From contig NZ_JAGQDC010000003.1 of NCBI RefSeq assembly GCF_023282985.1, positions 310,001 to 374,000 on the forward strand: a stretch of DNA of 64,000 nt, given 5' to 3'. The DNA is from Serratia silvae (GTDB taxonomy: Bacteria > Pseudomonadota > Gammaproteobacteria > Enterobacterales > Enterobacteriaceae). Below the pieces are notes generated by a model. It was not told where the DNA came from. It saw only the letters and a list, made by a program, of their open reading frames with translations, and ran no database searches. The position numbers were made by a program, and so were the translations under genes. This document shows, piece by piece, positions 25,251 to 33,737 of the stretch (position 1 is the first letter of the stretch; the number at the start of each line of letters is the position of its first letter).

Positions 25251-25511
25251 ATTGGCTATGCATGCACTGAGTGCATGAATTTGCATGATGATCCGGTGCG
25301 ATTCTTACCCCCGCAGCGTCAGCTCTGGCGCGGATCGCGCCGGATCACGCAACTGCATGAAAAGCGACACATGAAGCGGGCAGGCGAGGCGGGGATAGCA
25401 TTGCGCGCTAAGATGTCAATACATTCTTGTTTTAAAGTGATAAAGTTATCTTCACATTGAAGTGTGTAACTACAGTTTGACTTTGTTTTAGTGATAAAAA
25501 AAGGGAAGATT
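25251..25511. other. Non-coding boundary between replication genes and cargo
   Basis: GC-rich phage sequence up to about 25420 changes abruptly to AT-rich sequence. TGCATG occurs repeatedly (25263, 25278, 25288 and as CTGCATGA near 25351). An open frame from 25275 has no homologue character. The AT-rich end probably holds the promoter of the GNAT operon. Confidence 0.5.
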
Positions 25512-25982
25512 ATGCCTCTGGTTTATAAGAAATTTAGCTCAGTGAATTTATCAGATCCATTTTTTGATACTTTGAAGCAAGACTATCCTGAATTTGAATT
25601 GTGGTTTGAAAGTAAAAAGGAAGCGTTAGCTTACGTTTCGACTAATGAGGACGGAAATATTGATGGTTTCTTATATTTAAAAGTAGAGGATGAGGCTTTA
25701 GATAACATGACTCCTTCCTTTTCTCAGCAAAGAAGAGTAAAATTAGGTACATTTAAAATAGATGCGCATGGTACAAAATTAGGTGAAAGGTTCTTGCGCC
25801 TTGTCTTTGATTTCGCATCTAAAGAGCGAGTCAAACTAATTTATGTCACCATATTTGATAAGCATAAAGGATTGATTTCGCTGCTAGAAAGATATGGCTT
25901 TGAAAAGAAAGCATACAAAAATTTAGATACAGCGAATGGTCAAGAAGGTGTATACTTTAAACCGTTTGTATGGAGAAATTGA
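25512..25982 (+). CDS. GNAT-like N-acetyltransferase (cargo operon gene 1)
   Basis: A 156-residue protein with a GNAT fold: beta strands LKVEDEALDNM and VKLGTFKID, then AHGTKLGERFLRLVFDFASK at the acetyl-CoA pyrophosphate loop (about residues 84-104), and the C-terminal strand-helix FDKHKGLISLLERYGFEKKA. The substrate is unknown. AGGGA precedes the ATG at 25512; a GTG at 25491 is a poorer start. It leads three overlapping genes with PUA-like folds downstream. Base composition is far more AT-rich than the phage genes around it, so it was acquired separately. Confidence 0.8.
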   Translation: MPLVYKKFSSVNLSDPFFDTLKQDYPEFELWFESKKEALAYVSTNEDGNIDGFLYLKVEDEALDNMTPSFSQQRRVKLGTFKIDAHGTKLGERFLRLVFDFASKERVKLIYVTIFDKHKGLISLLERYGFEKKAYKNLDTANGQEGVYFKPFVWRN

Positions 25983-25984
25983 AT

Positions 25985-26566
25985 ATGAGCTTGAAAAATT
26001 ATCCGATGATAAAACTCAACGGCAGGAATTTTTTACTGAGTATATATCCGTCATGGCATACACGATTGTTCCCTGAGTCTATTTTGAATAATGAAGATGC
26101 TTCTAAAATTCAAGATGTCCCACATACAAACAGCATTCATAAAGTTTATTTGACTAGTATGAGAGGGACTGAGAGTTTAAGAGAGGGGGATAATCTGCTT
26201 ATTTACCGTACAAGTGATGGTCAGGGGCCTGCGAGATACAGGTCTGTTGCCACTTCCGCGTGTGTAGTCGAAGAAGTCAGAAATATTAGAGAATTTTCAT
26301 CTTTGGGTGATTTTAAGGCGTACTGCGCACCTCATAGTGTTTTTGAAGATTATGAGTTGGAACTTATGTACAAAAAGAAAAATTATCCTATAATCATAAA
26401 GTTCACCTACAATTTCCCATTGGTAAAACGTGTCATTAGAGATAAATTGATGAATATCACTGGGTATGATGATAGTATTTATTGGGGATTTGTGCCCCTA
26501 AGTGATGCTCACTATAAAGCGATACTTCAGGCTGGAGAAGTGAATGAAGATCTTATTATCGATTAA
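25985..26566 (+). CDS. EVE/PUA-like protein (cargo operon gene 2)
   Basis: A 193-residue protein without a confident family. The middle, SLREGDNLLIYRTSDGQGPA followed by RYRSVATSACVVEEV, has the strand pattern of EVE/ASCH/PUA-type nucleic-acid-binding barrels. The end, DSIYWGFVPLSDAHYKAI, is also seen in that class. GGAG lies eight bases before the ATG at 25985, three bases after the stop of gene 1. It overlaps gene 3 by 23 bp. It probably reads a modified base or RNA; that is inference from fold. Confidence 0.7.
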   Translation: MSLKNYPMIKLNGRNFLLSIYPSWHTRLFPESILNNEDASKIQDVPHTNSIHKVYLTSMRGTESLREGDNLLIYRTSDGQGPARYRSVATSACVVEEVRNIREFSSLGDFKAYCAPHSVFEDYELELMYKKKNYPIIIKFTYNFPLVKRVIRDKLMNITGYDDSIYWGFVPLSDAHYKAILQAGEVNEDLIID

Positions 26567-26915
26567 ACCAGAATTCGCAGAGCGTATTCTTGATGGTGAA
26601 AAGAAATTTGAGTTTAGGAAAAACATTTTTAAAAACAAAAATGTTGACACCGTTGTGATTTACGCAACAATGCCTGTCGGGAAAGTAATCGGTGAGTTTA
26701 AGATTGGCGAAATAATTTCATCAAAACCGCATGAACTCTGGAAAAGTACTCAGAAATATGCGGGTATCTCCAGAGATTTTTTTGATGAGTATTTTGCGGA
26801 GAGAGACATTGGTTTCGCTATCGGCGTTGAGAATCCAAAGCGATATGCAAACCCTATAAATTTAAATGATTTGTTACCGGGTGCAATCCCACCTCAATCA
26901 TTTAGATACTTTTGA
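26544..26915 (+). CDS. ASCH-domain protein (cargo operon gene 3)
   Basis: A 123-residue ASCH protein: SIKPEFAERILDGEKKFEFR at the start, VDTVVIYATMPVGKVIGEFK in the middle, and a C-terminal ending with PPQSFRYF. ASCH proteins are PUA-like barrels that bind RNA; the related E. coli YqfB hydrolyses N4-acetylcytidine. A GNAT acetyltransferase and a possible acetyl-nucleoside hydrolase in one operon is suggestive. GGAG lies six bases before the ATG, inside gene 2. It is the last gene of the unit. Confidence 0.82.
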   Translation: MKILLSIKPEFAERILDGEKKFEFRKNIFKNKNVDTVVIYATMPVGKVIGEFKIGEIISSKPHELWKSTQKYAGISRDFFDEYFAERDIGFAIGVENPKRYANPINLNDLLPGAIPPQSFRYF

Positions 26916-26945
26916 CTGAAATGGGCTGCAAGTTATTGTGGCCTG

Positions 26946-27452
26946 CTATTTTATCATTTCAATCGCTTTTTTAAAGTCCTCATCATTTGGTGAGTGAAGA
27001 ATGATCAGAGGAATGTTGTATTTTAAAGAAACTTGTTTTGCATGTTCATTTTCAATTTTCAAAAAGTCATCAATGTTAACGTCAAGCTTTGATTTTGATC
27101 TATTCTCAAATCTTTTTTTTATGATCTCTGCTGTATTTTCTATTAATATTATCCCGTCAATATTCATTCTATGAAAAACTTCATCTTCTATTCTAGAGAA
27201 GGTGCCTTTATTGTTTATTAAGACAAAGTGTCCATCGAGAAGTAAATCATTGCTGATTTCGTTTACGGCTGTAATTAGAACCTCTTGATTATCTGAAATA
27301 TCTGTAACTTGCTTATCATTTGCCCACGTCTGAGCTTTATAGTCACGAATTAATTCACTTGAGCTTTTGTGTAACCAATTGTTATTTAAGCAAAAAATAG
27401 AGCAGAGGTGGCTTTTACCAACTGCATGAATACCGCCAATAAAAATCCGCAT
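26946..27452 (-). CDS. P-loop NTPase, small kinase-like
   Basis: A 168-residue ATP-binding protein. Walker A GIHAVGKS is at residues 7-14. A hydrophobic strand GIILIENT near residue 103 could serve as Walker B or the lid region, and KKRFENRSKSK is a basic lid-like stretch. It resembles small nucleoside or adenylate-kinase-like P-loop proteins. It is on the opposite strand to the other cargo genes and divergent from the ASCH-AbiC unit, sharing an 81-bp promoter gap. AAGGA lies eight bases before the ATG at 27452. Confidence 0.75.
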   Translation of the reverse strand: MRIFIGGIHAVGKSHLCSIFCLNNNWLHKSSSELIRDYKAQTWANDKQVTDISDNQEVLITAVNEISNDLLLDGHFVLINNKGTFSRIEDEVFHRMNIDGIILIENTAEIIKKRFENRSKSKLDVNIDDFLKIENEHAKQVSLKYNIPLIILHSPNDEDFKKAIEMIK

Positions 27453-27533
27453 GATAAATATCCTTATTGCTGTAGGTATGTAAAACATAGTGTTATAATT
27501 ATAAGATTGCAAGAGTTTTTAAAGGAGGAGAGG

Positions 27534-27929
27534 ATGGTTAGGTCTTATAAGGCGTTATCAATTGTATTCCCATCTGTAAGGAATATAATTCTAAAGTTGA
27601 AAAAGGTTGAAATAAGGTCCTGGTTACCGCCACAAATACCATTAGTGAATGTCATTTTAGTCGAAAACTATAATTTTATTAAAGGTAATGATGTAGATCC
27701 TTTTGGAAAAGCCCTTGCCATTGTTGATATAGTCGGTTATAAAAAATGGACATTAGATGATTTTGAGTGTCAAAATTATGAAACCAAACAAAGTAAACGA
27801 TGGAAGGATAACTACTTTATGTGGGAGTTAGATAATATCCGAGAGTTCAAAAATGAAGTTATCTGTGAGGCAAAAACAGGGATATATACTATATCATTAG
27901 ATGATAAGCATATGGATTTTAAAGTTTAA
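27534..27929 (+). CDS. ASCH-domain protein paired with an Abi gene
   Basis: A 131-residue ASCH protein of a different branch from the one at 26544: YKALSIVFPSVRNIILKLKK with VEIRSW following (the ExRSW motif), ALAIVDIVGYKKWTLDDF in the middle, and NYFMWELDNIREF near the end, matching the usual W-x-L-x-N-x-R block. The start at 27534 has a strong AAAGGAGGAGAGG. A perfect -10 TATAAT is at 27494-27499. It ends 11 bp before the AbiC-like gene, so they form one operon, possibly sensor and effector. Confidence 0.8.
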   Translation: MVRSYKALSIVFPSVRNIILKLKKVEIRSWLPPQIPLVNVILVENYNFIKGNDVDPFGKALAIVDIVGYKKWTLDDFECQNYETKQSKRWKDNYFMWELDNIREFKNEVICEAKTGIYTISLDDKHMDFKV

Positions 27930-27940
27930 GAGGACGAGGG

Positions 27941-28732
27941 ATGGTCGATTTAATTAAAAGAAGTGTGAAGAACTTTAATTTTTTCAATATAATATTAATT
28001 GTTGTGATTTTTGTTTCATTCTCTTCCGGTTTATATGTCTTCTGGAAATATTGGGATAATTTTAATCTCTATGGATTAAGCTCGTCTACAGAAGCCTGGG
28101 GGCAATTTGGGGATTATATCGGCGGTCTACTTAATCCTATTTTAAGTTTCTTCTCAATAGTACTTTTATGCGTAACATTGAATGCATCATTTAGATTAGG
28201 AGCGCGACAAACGTTTGAATCTATTTTATTTGAGCTTATTCGATTACACAGAGAGAATCTCTTCTCATTAGAAGTTCGATATGAAGATGAAAAGAAAGTT
28301 GGAAGAGAATGTTTCCTTGAATATTTAGATGAGATTAGTTTTAGGTATAAATTATTGACAGATGATACACGGTCGGAAAATGAACGATTGGTACATGCAT
28401 GTGAGGACTTTTTTAATGAGATAAAAAATAAAAGTGGTCTCGGTCATTATTATAGAAATCTTTATTTAATATATAAACATATAGATGAGTCGTTCTCTAT
28501 AAAGCAATCTGAAAAGATAAAGTATGCAAAAATTGTGAGAGCTCAAATATCATCTTTGGAAACTGATATTTTAATGCTTAATTGTATTACGGAAAAGGGA
28601 GCGTCTTTTTGTAAATATATAGAGCGCTATTCTCTTTTGCAGGAAATTGGATTGGAAAACTTGATAAGGGTTGGAGTGTCTGAGAATACGCTCTTAAGTT
28701 TGTATAGTAAAAAAGCATATCATGATAATTGA
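27941..28732 (+). CDS. Putative AbiC-type abortive infection membrane protein
   Basis: A 263-residue protein with two N-terminal membrane helices (about residues 14-36 and 62-82) and a cytoplasmic helical domain. It shows the signature of the putative phage abortive infection family: WGQFGDYIGGLLNPILSFFS, FELIRLHRENL, and GHYYRNLYLIYKHID with YAKIVRAQISSLE. Such proteins stop phage spread by damaging or arresting the infected cell. It follows an ASCH gene by 11 bp. AT-rich like the rest of the island. Confidence 0.85.
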   Translation: MVDLIKRSVKNFNFFNIILIVVIFVSFSSGLYVFWKYWDNFNLYGLSSSTEAWGQFGDYIGGLLNPILSFFSIVLLCVTLNASFRLGARQTFESILFELIRLHRENLFSLEVRYEDEKKVGRECFLEYLDEISFRYKLLTDDTRSENERLVHACEDFFNEIKNKSGLGHYYRNLYLIYKHIDESFSIKQSEKIKYAKIVRAQISSLETDILMLNCITEKGASFCKYIERYSLLQEIGLENLIRVGVSENTLLSLYSKKAYHDN

Positions 28733-28761
28733 TTTTTCGCCGCATTGACGCGGCGAAAAAT
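28732..28761. terminator. Bidirectional terminator between cargo and late genes
   Basis: ATTTTTCGCCGC (28732-28743) and GCGGCGAAAAAT (28750-28761) pair perfectly over 12 bp around a 6-base loop. A and T runs on both sides let it end the Abi operon and the leftward P-Q operon. It marks the right edge of the AT-rich island. Confidence 0.9.
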
Positions 28762-28765
28762 AAAT

Positions 28766-29782
28766 TCATAAAGCATATTTTTGGAACTTAATAATATGGC
28801 TTCCCATAATGTTATTGATTTCCTTGAGTCGCTCCTGCAACGGCATCAGCTCATTCCTAACAAATACCTGAGCCGCCTTCTCTACATCCCCAAACCCCCC
28901 GGTATTGTTCGGGATAATCCCCATCATCTGCGGCGGTACGCGGTGTGCACTCAACAGGTCATCCCGGCTGGAGTTCTTGATATTGAAAAAATCATCCTTG
29001 GTGGCGACCTCACTCAACGGCAAAATCTTGATGCCATCCGGCTTTCCGTTCGGAGCGTACATGAACAGATTACGGAAGTTACCTAGCCCTTTGGTATCGC
29101 GCATTGCCTGACGCATCCGGTCTACGTCACTGGTGCTTTGTGCTGCATCGGTCATATACAGGATGTAACCGGCGTGCGCGCCGTTCTGGTAATACTTGCG
29201 GCGGAATAGGGTGGCTGCTTCGTTGAGCCATGCGGAGTTGAGCGCGCTCAAGTATTCCGGCAGGCCATACAATTCCTGATTCACATCCGGTTCAATCAGG
29301 TGAAACACGCTGCCCGGTGCGAACTGGTGCGCCTCCTTCCAGTCCTGCACAAACCAGTAGGTTTCCTGCTCCACGCCCCGGCGGGTGTATTTGGCCGGTG
29401 AACATTGTAGGCGCAGCGGTTCACCGAGTTGGTTCTTGCGCAGTTCCAGGAACGCATTACCAAACACCAGGTAATCCAGCGCATAGCGGCTAAACTCCTG
29501 CTGACTTAACAGCGGGTGCGGGATAAAGGTAGAGGCCAGAATATTGCGTTTTACAAACATCGGCGAACTGTGATGCACGGCGGCCCGCATACTGCGCGCC
29601 AGTCCGTCAAAGCTGATCGGCGGCTCGTACCATTTGCCGTTACCGCAGCATTCCAGGTGATCCAGGATTTCCCGTTTATCCATCACCGGCGACGGCTCCC
29701 CAAAGGTAAACGCCTCCACGTTCTGCGGGGCGGTGGGTTGCGTGGTGGTAGTCATTGCCTTACGGCTTTTGCGCTTGCTCAT
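28766..29782 (-). CDS. Q: Portal protein gpQ
   Basis: A 338-residue P2-type portal protein, the dodecameric ring at the capsid vertex through which DNA enters. Typical stretches include EPPISFDGLARSMRAAVHHS near residue 55 and GSVFHLIEPDVNQELYGLPE near 178. It is transcribed leftward with P; the stop of P and start of Q share one base (TGATG). It ends close to the bidirectional terminator at the cargo boundary. Confidence 0.95.
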   Translation of the reverse strand: MSKRKSRKAMTTTTQPTAPQNVEAFTFGEPSPVMDKREILDHLECCGNGKWYEPPISFDGLARSMRAAVHHSSPMFVKRNILASTFIPHPLLSQQEFSRYALDYLVFGNAFLELRKNQLGEPLRLQCSPAKYTRRGVEQETYWFVQDWKEAHQFAPGSVFHLIEPDVNQELYGLPEYLSALNSAWLNEAATLFRRKYYQNGAHAGYILYMTDAAQSTSDVDRMRQAMRDTKGLGNFRNLFMYAPNGKPDGIKILPLSEVATKDDFFNIKNSSRDDLLSAHRVPPQMMGIIPNNTGGFGDVEKAAQVFVRNELMPLQERLKEINNIMGSHIIKFQKYAL

Positions 29783-31554
29783 CAGTAAAACTCCAAAATG
29801 TTCGGGCTGCTGTGGCCGCTACCGGCGGTCAGCGGTTCGTTTAACAGGGCGTGCATGATTGCCCAGGCCAGATCGGCATGGCTGGCTTCTTCACTGCGGC
29901 TGGCGGTGTAGGTCGAACGCGCTCCGCTGGCGGTCATGGTTTTGCGGATCGCCATGAATGAGGCGGTGATATCCGTGTGGCTGGTGTCGTACTCCAGGCA
30001 CCCGCGCCCGATGGTGTCTTTGGCCTTCAGCACCATGGCGGTCTTGATTTCCGGGGTGTATTTGATTTCACGGGCGGCGGGGAAGAACTCTCGCACCAAC
30101 TGGAACACCCCTTGCCCGACGGTGGTCGCATCGATACCGATATATTCCACGCAGTATTTGTCGGTGAGGTTTTTGATCTTCTGCGCCTGGTCGGCAAAGT
30201 TCATGCCCTGCCATTGGTGGCGCTCCAATACGCGGAACTTGCCCCCGGCCACCATCGGCGGGGCGATGACCGCACACCCGGCACTGTCGCCGCCATTGGC
30301 TTCCGACGGGTCGTAACCAATCCACACTGGACGATAACCAAAGGGACGCACGGCATACGGGTTGACGTCTTCCCACTCTTCCAGCGTATCCACCATGCAG
30401 CTCTGCAACTCGACGAACGGGAACACCGAGGCGCTATCGTCCACGAATTCGCACATCAACAGGTTCTGATACTCGGACGGGCTGTATTCGAGCGTGAGCT
30501 GATTGAGGTCGAACAGGTTACAACCCCCGGTCAGTGCATCTTCGACCGTAACAATCTGCCGCCACTGTCCATCCTCACACAGCACGCCTTTCGATAGGTG
30601 GCTATGGCTAAGGTTGAGCTGAATGTGATCGTTCTTGCTACGGCGGCCTTTGTTGAACAGTTCCCCCGACCAGAACGGATAAGCGGAGTGCGCCAGACTG
30701 GACGGCGTAGAAAAGTAGGTGGTGCGCCATTTCTTGTGCAGCGACATGCCGCTGGCGACCTTGCGCAGTTCCTGGAACTTGGGGATCCAAAAGTATTCAT
30801 CCAGGTACAGGTTACCGGTGTAACTCTGCGCGGTGCGCACGTTGGTGCCGAGGAACATCAGACGCGCACCGTTCGGTAACACCATCGGATCACCCTTCAG
30901 GTCAACTTCGACCAGGCGCGCAAAATCAATGATGTAATTGCGGAAGACATGCGCCTGGGCCTTACTGGCGGAGAGAAAGATTTGATTACGCCCTGTCGTC
31001 AACGCATCCAGCAGCGCTTCACGGGCAAAGAAGAACGTCGCCCCGATTTGGCGTGACTTGAGGATGTTACGGATACGGTGTTGCAGCCCGGCGCGATACC
31101 ACCCCATCTGATAATCGAAGGTGGTCTCCATAAAGATGCTGCTGAGTTTCTCAATGGCCGATTCGCTGAACAGGTTCCGCTCTACCGGCTTGCGCTCCCC
31201 CTTGTTGCGGTTGGCAACGTTAGGGTTTAAATCCGCCTCATTGCCGCTGTGGGCGTAGCGGTTCACCCGTGCTAACCGTTCAATCTGGCGGCCCAACAGG
31301 TCAATCTCTTTAAAGTCGATCCCCTCCTTGTGGGTCTTCATGATGAGCTGTATCAACCGTGCTTCCATGCTTTGCTCAACGCGGGAAATGGGCGCGATGG
31401 CGTCCCACTTGTCGCGTAGCTTCCAGCTCTGCACGGTCGGTGCCTTGGCGTGTAGCGTTTCCGCAATCTGGCGCACGGAGAAGCCCTGCCAATAAAGCAA
31501 GGCCGCTTGGCGGCGTGGATCGCTGATGATAGTTGCTGTCGGTGTTGTATTCAT
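29782..31554 (-). CDS. P: Terminase ATPase subunit gpP
   Basis: A 590-residue large terminase, the same length as P2 gpP. An N-terminal helix-turn-helix (ALLYWQGFSVRQIAETLHAK) is followed by the ATPase region with ILKSRQIGATFFFAREALLD near residue 185 and YLDEYFWIPKF as Walker B. The C-terminal nuclease region has WIGYDPSEANGGDSAG and EASHADLAWAIMHAL. It packages DNA with gpM. The ATG at 31554 is chosen by length and family start (MNTTPTATIISDPRRQA). Confidence 0.95.
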   Translation of the reverse strand: MNTTPTATIISDPRRQAALLYWQGFSVRQIAETLHAKAPTVQSWKLRDKWDAIAPISRVEQSMEARLIQLIMKTHKEGIDFKEIDLLGRQIERLARVNRYAHSGNEADLNPNVANRNKGERKPVERNLFSESAIEKLSSIFMETTFDYQMGWYRAGLQHRIRNILKSRQIGATFFFAREALLDALTTGRNQIFLSASKAQAHVFRNYIIDFARLVEVDLKGDPMVLPNGARLMFLGTNVRTAQSYTGNLYLDEYFWIPKFQELRKVASGMSLHKKWRTTYFSTPSSLAHSAYPFWSGELFNKGRRSKNDHIQLNLSHSHLSKGVLCEDGQWRQIVTVEDALTGGCNLFDLNQLTLEYSPSEYQNLLMCEFVDDSASVFPFVELQSCMVDTLEEWEDVNPYAVRPFGYRPVWIGYDPSEANGGDSAGCAVIAPPMVAGGKFRVLERHQWQGMNFADQAQKIKNLTDKYCVEYIGIDATTVGQGVFQLVREFFPAAREIKYTPEIKTAMVLKAKDTIGRGCLEYDTSHTDITASFMAIRKTMTASGARSTYTASRSEEASHADLAWAIMHALLNEPLTAGSGHSSPNILEFY

Positions 31555-31575
31555 GCCGCCAAGGCTACGTAAGCC

Positions 31576-31628
31576 CGTTGCAGCCCGCCTTAAGTCCCTG
31601 TTGTGTCTACGATCTTCCAACTGCAACG
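31576..31628. promoter_or_regulatory. Divergent late promoter region P / O
   Basis: CGTTGCAG (31576-31583) and CTGCAACG (31621-31628) form a wide inverted repeat in the 138-bp gap between the divergent late operons. Symmetric activator sites for Ogr are expected here in P2-like phages. The assignment to Ogr is inference. Confidence 0.4.
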
Positions 31629-31692
31629 CGTTGAGCCTGCTCGCTGTTATCCGCACACTGGCCCCGAACTTAACAATCGGAGAGCCGCTCAC

Positions 31693-32541
31693 ATGGCAAA
31701 GAAAGTTTCAAAGTGGTTTCGCATCGGCATGGAGGGTGACACCTGCGACGGTCGCGAAATTGACGCCAACGATATTCAGCAGATGGGCAGCAGCTATAAC
31801 CCGAAGGTGTACGGGGCCCGTATCAACCTGGAGCACATCAAGGGGATTTTGCCGGACAGTGATTTCCGCCGTTATGGCGACGTGATCGAGCTGAAGGCCG
31901 AACAGATTGACGATCCGGACGAACCGCGTTTGCACGGCAAATGGGCGCTGTATGCCAAGTTGTCACCGACGGCTGAACTGGTGGCGATGATTGGCAAGAG
32001 CCAGAAGGTTTACACATCAATGGAAATCGGCCGCAACTTTGCCAAGACCGGCAGCAGCTACCTGATCGGCCTGGCGGTGACCGACGACCCGGCCAGCCTG
32101 GGCACTGAAATGCTGGCCTTCAGCCGTACCGCGCAACATAACCCGCTGGCTGCCCGCAAGGCCGACCCGGCCAATGTTTTCACCGCTGCCATTGAAGCGC
32201 TGATTGAGTTTGAAGAGGTCGCCGATCCGGAGCAGACCTTTGCCGCCCGTGTGAAGGCCATGTTTAGCCGCAAGCAGGTCACTGATGATGCTCGATTTAG
32301 CGAAATGGAAGGCGCGGTGATGACTGTTGCCGAGCAGGTACAGGGCACCAAGCAGAGCTTTAACCAGCTTGAAACCACGCTGACCCAACAGATCGCCGAT
32401 CTCAAACAACAGGTGGACACCAGCGCAACGGCATTTACCGCCCTGAAACAGCAACTTTCCGCCACCGAGAGTTTTAGCCAAGCGGCGCGCCCGGCAGCGA
32501 CCGGCGGCAGCGGTGCACAAGACGTCTTGACCGACTGCTAA
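31693..32541 (+). CDS. O: Capsid scaffold and protease gpO
   Basis: A 282-residue P2-type scaffold that cleaves itself and the capsid proteins, then leaves the head. The N-terminal half is the serine protease domain (SKWFRIGMEGDTCDGREI; YTSMEIGRNFAKTGSSYLIG with the active-site serine). The C-terminal third is a long helical scaffold (KQSFNQLETTLTQQIADLKQ). The ATG at 31693 matches the known start. Confidence 0.94.
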   Translation: MAKKVSKWFRIGMEGDTCDGREIDANDIQQMGSSYNPKVYGARINLEHIKGILPDSDFRRYGDVIELKAEQIDDPDEPRLHGKWALYAKLSPTAELVAMIGKSQKVYTSMEIGRNFAKTGSSYLIGLAVTDDPASLGTEMLAFSRTAQHNPLAARKADPANVFTAAIEALIEFEEVADPEQTFAARVKAMFSRKQVTDDARFSEMEGAVMTVAEQVQGTKQSFNQLETTLTQQIADLKQQVDTSATAFTALKQQLSATESFSQAARPAATGGSGAQDVLTDC

Positions 32542-32577
32542 TACCCCCGAACAGCGTGAATAACAACAGGAAGAACC

Positions 32578-33735
32578 ATGCGTAAGCAGACTCGTTTTAA
32601 ATTTAATGCCTTTCTAAGCCGTGTTGCGGAGCTTAACGGCGTCGATACCGGCGACCTGAACAAGAAATTCAGCGTTGAACCCTCCGTGACGCAAACCATC
32701 ATGACCCGCGTACAAGAGTCCTCGGCGTTCCTGAGCCGGATCAACATTGTACCCGTCGCCGAAATGAAGGCGGACAAGGTGGGCCTAGGGGTCAATGGCA
32801 CCATTGCCAGCACCACCGATACCGCAGGCGGTGACGAGCGTGAAACCGCTGATTTTGCCTCCCTGGATACCGATGGCTATTTCTGTCAGCAGGTGAACTA
32901 CGATTTTCACATCCGCTATAACACCCTCGACCTGTGGGCGCGTTATCAGGATTTCCAAGCCCGTTTACGTGATGCCATCATCAAGCGTCAGGCACTGGAT
33001 CGTATCACCATAGGATTTAACGGCACCCACCGCGCCAAGACCTCTAACCGTTTTAAAAATCCGATGTTGCAGGATATCGCCGTGGGCTGGTTGCAAAAGT
33101 ACCGTGAAAACTCACCGGCCCGCGTGATGAATAAGGTGACGGGCAAGGGTGGTGACATTATTTCCGATAAAATCCGCGTCGGTGCCGGAGGGGATTACAT
33201 CAATCTGGATGCACTGGTGATGGACGCCACCTGTCTGCTAGCCGAATGGTATCAGGAAGATCCCGAACTGGTGGTGATCTGCGGGCGTCAATTACTGGCG
33301 GATAAATACTTCCCGTTGGTTAACCAGGAACAACCCAACAGTGAAGCCCTGGCCGCTGACCTGATTATCAGCCAGAAGCGCATCGGTAACCTGCCTGCGG
33401 TGCGGGTGCCGTTCTTCCCACCCAATGCCCTGATGGTCACCCGTCTGGATAACCTGTCTATCTACTGGCAGGAAGGCACACATCGCCGCCACCTGGAAGA
33501 AAATCCCAAGCGTGACCGCGTCGAAAACTATGAGTCGATCAATGAAGATTATGTGATTGAGGATTACGCCTGCGGGGCGGTAGTGGAAAACGTCGAAATG
33601 TTGGCTGCACCACAAAAAGAGTCTGATATCGAGAAACTGACGAATGTCCTCGAAAAGATGGTGAAAGGGAACATGGCAGAGCCTGCTGACTCAGCCCCGG
33701 AGACTGACGTTAAACCTACTGCAGGCGGTAAGTAA
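32578..33735 (+). CDS. N: Major capsid protein gpN
   Basis: A 385-residue P2-type capsid protein. The amino-terminal piece MRKQTRFKFNAFLSRVAELN is removed by gpO during maturation. Conserved parts include DFHIRYNTLDLWARYQDFQA near residue 108 and the repeated IGFNGTHRAKTSNR. AGGAAGAACCATG gives its ribosome site. The last 30 residues are rich in acidic residues and prolines. Confidence 0.95.
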   Translation: MRKQTRFKFNAFLSRVAELNGVDTGDLNKKFSVEPSVTQTIMTRVQESSAFLSRINIVPVAEMKADKVGLGVNGTIASTTDTAGGDERETADFASLDTDGYFCQQVNYDFHIRYNTLDLWARYQDFQARLRDAIIKRQALDRITIGFNGTHRAKTSNRFKNPMLQDIAVGWLQKYRENSPARVMNKVTGKGGDIISDKIRVGAGGDYINLDALVMDATCLLAEWYQEDPELVVICGRQLLADKYFPLVNQEQPNSEALAADLIISQKRIGNLPAVRVPFFPPNALMVTRLDNLSIYWQEGTHRRHLEENPKRDRVENYESINEDYVIEDYACGAVVENVEMLAAPQKESDIEKLTNVLEKMVKGNMAEPADSAPETDVKPTAGGK

Positions 33736-33737
33736 CC

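Noticed and set aside
25275-25460. A 61-codon open frame between the SOS unit and the cargo
   Set aside because: Composition is unlike a protein, there is no ribosome site, and it spans the composition boundary.
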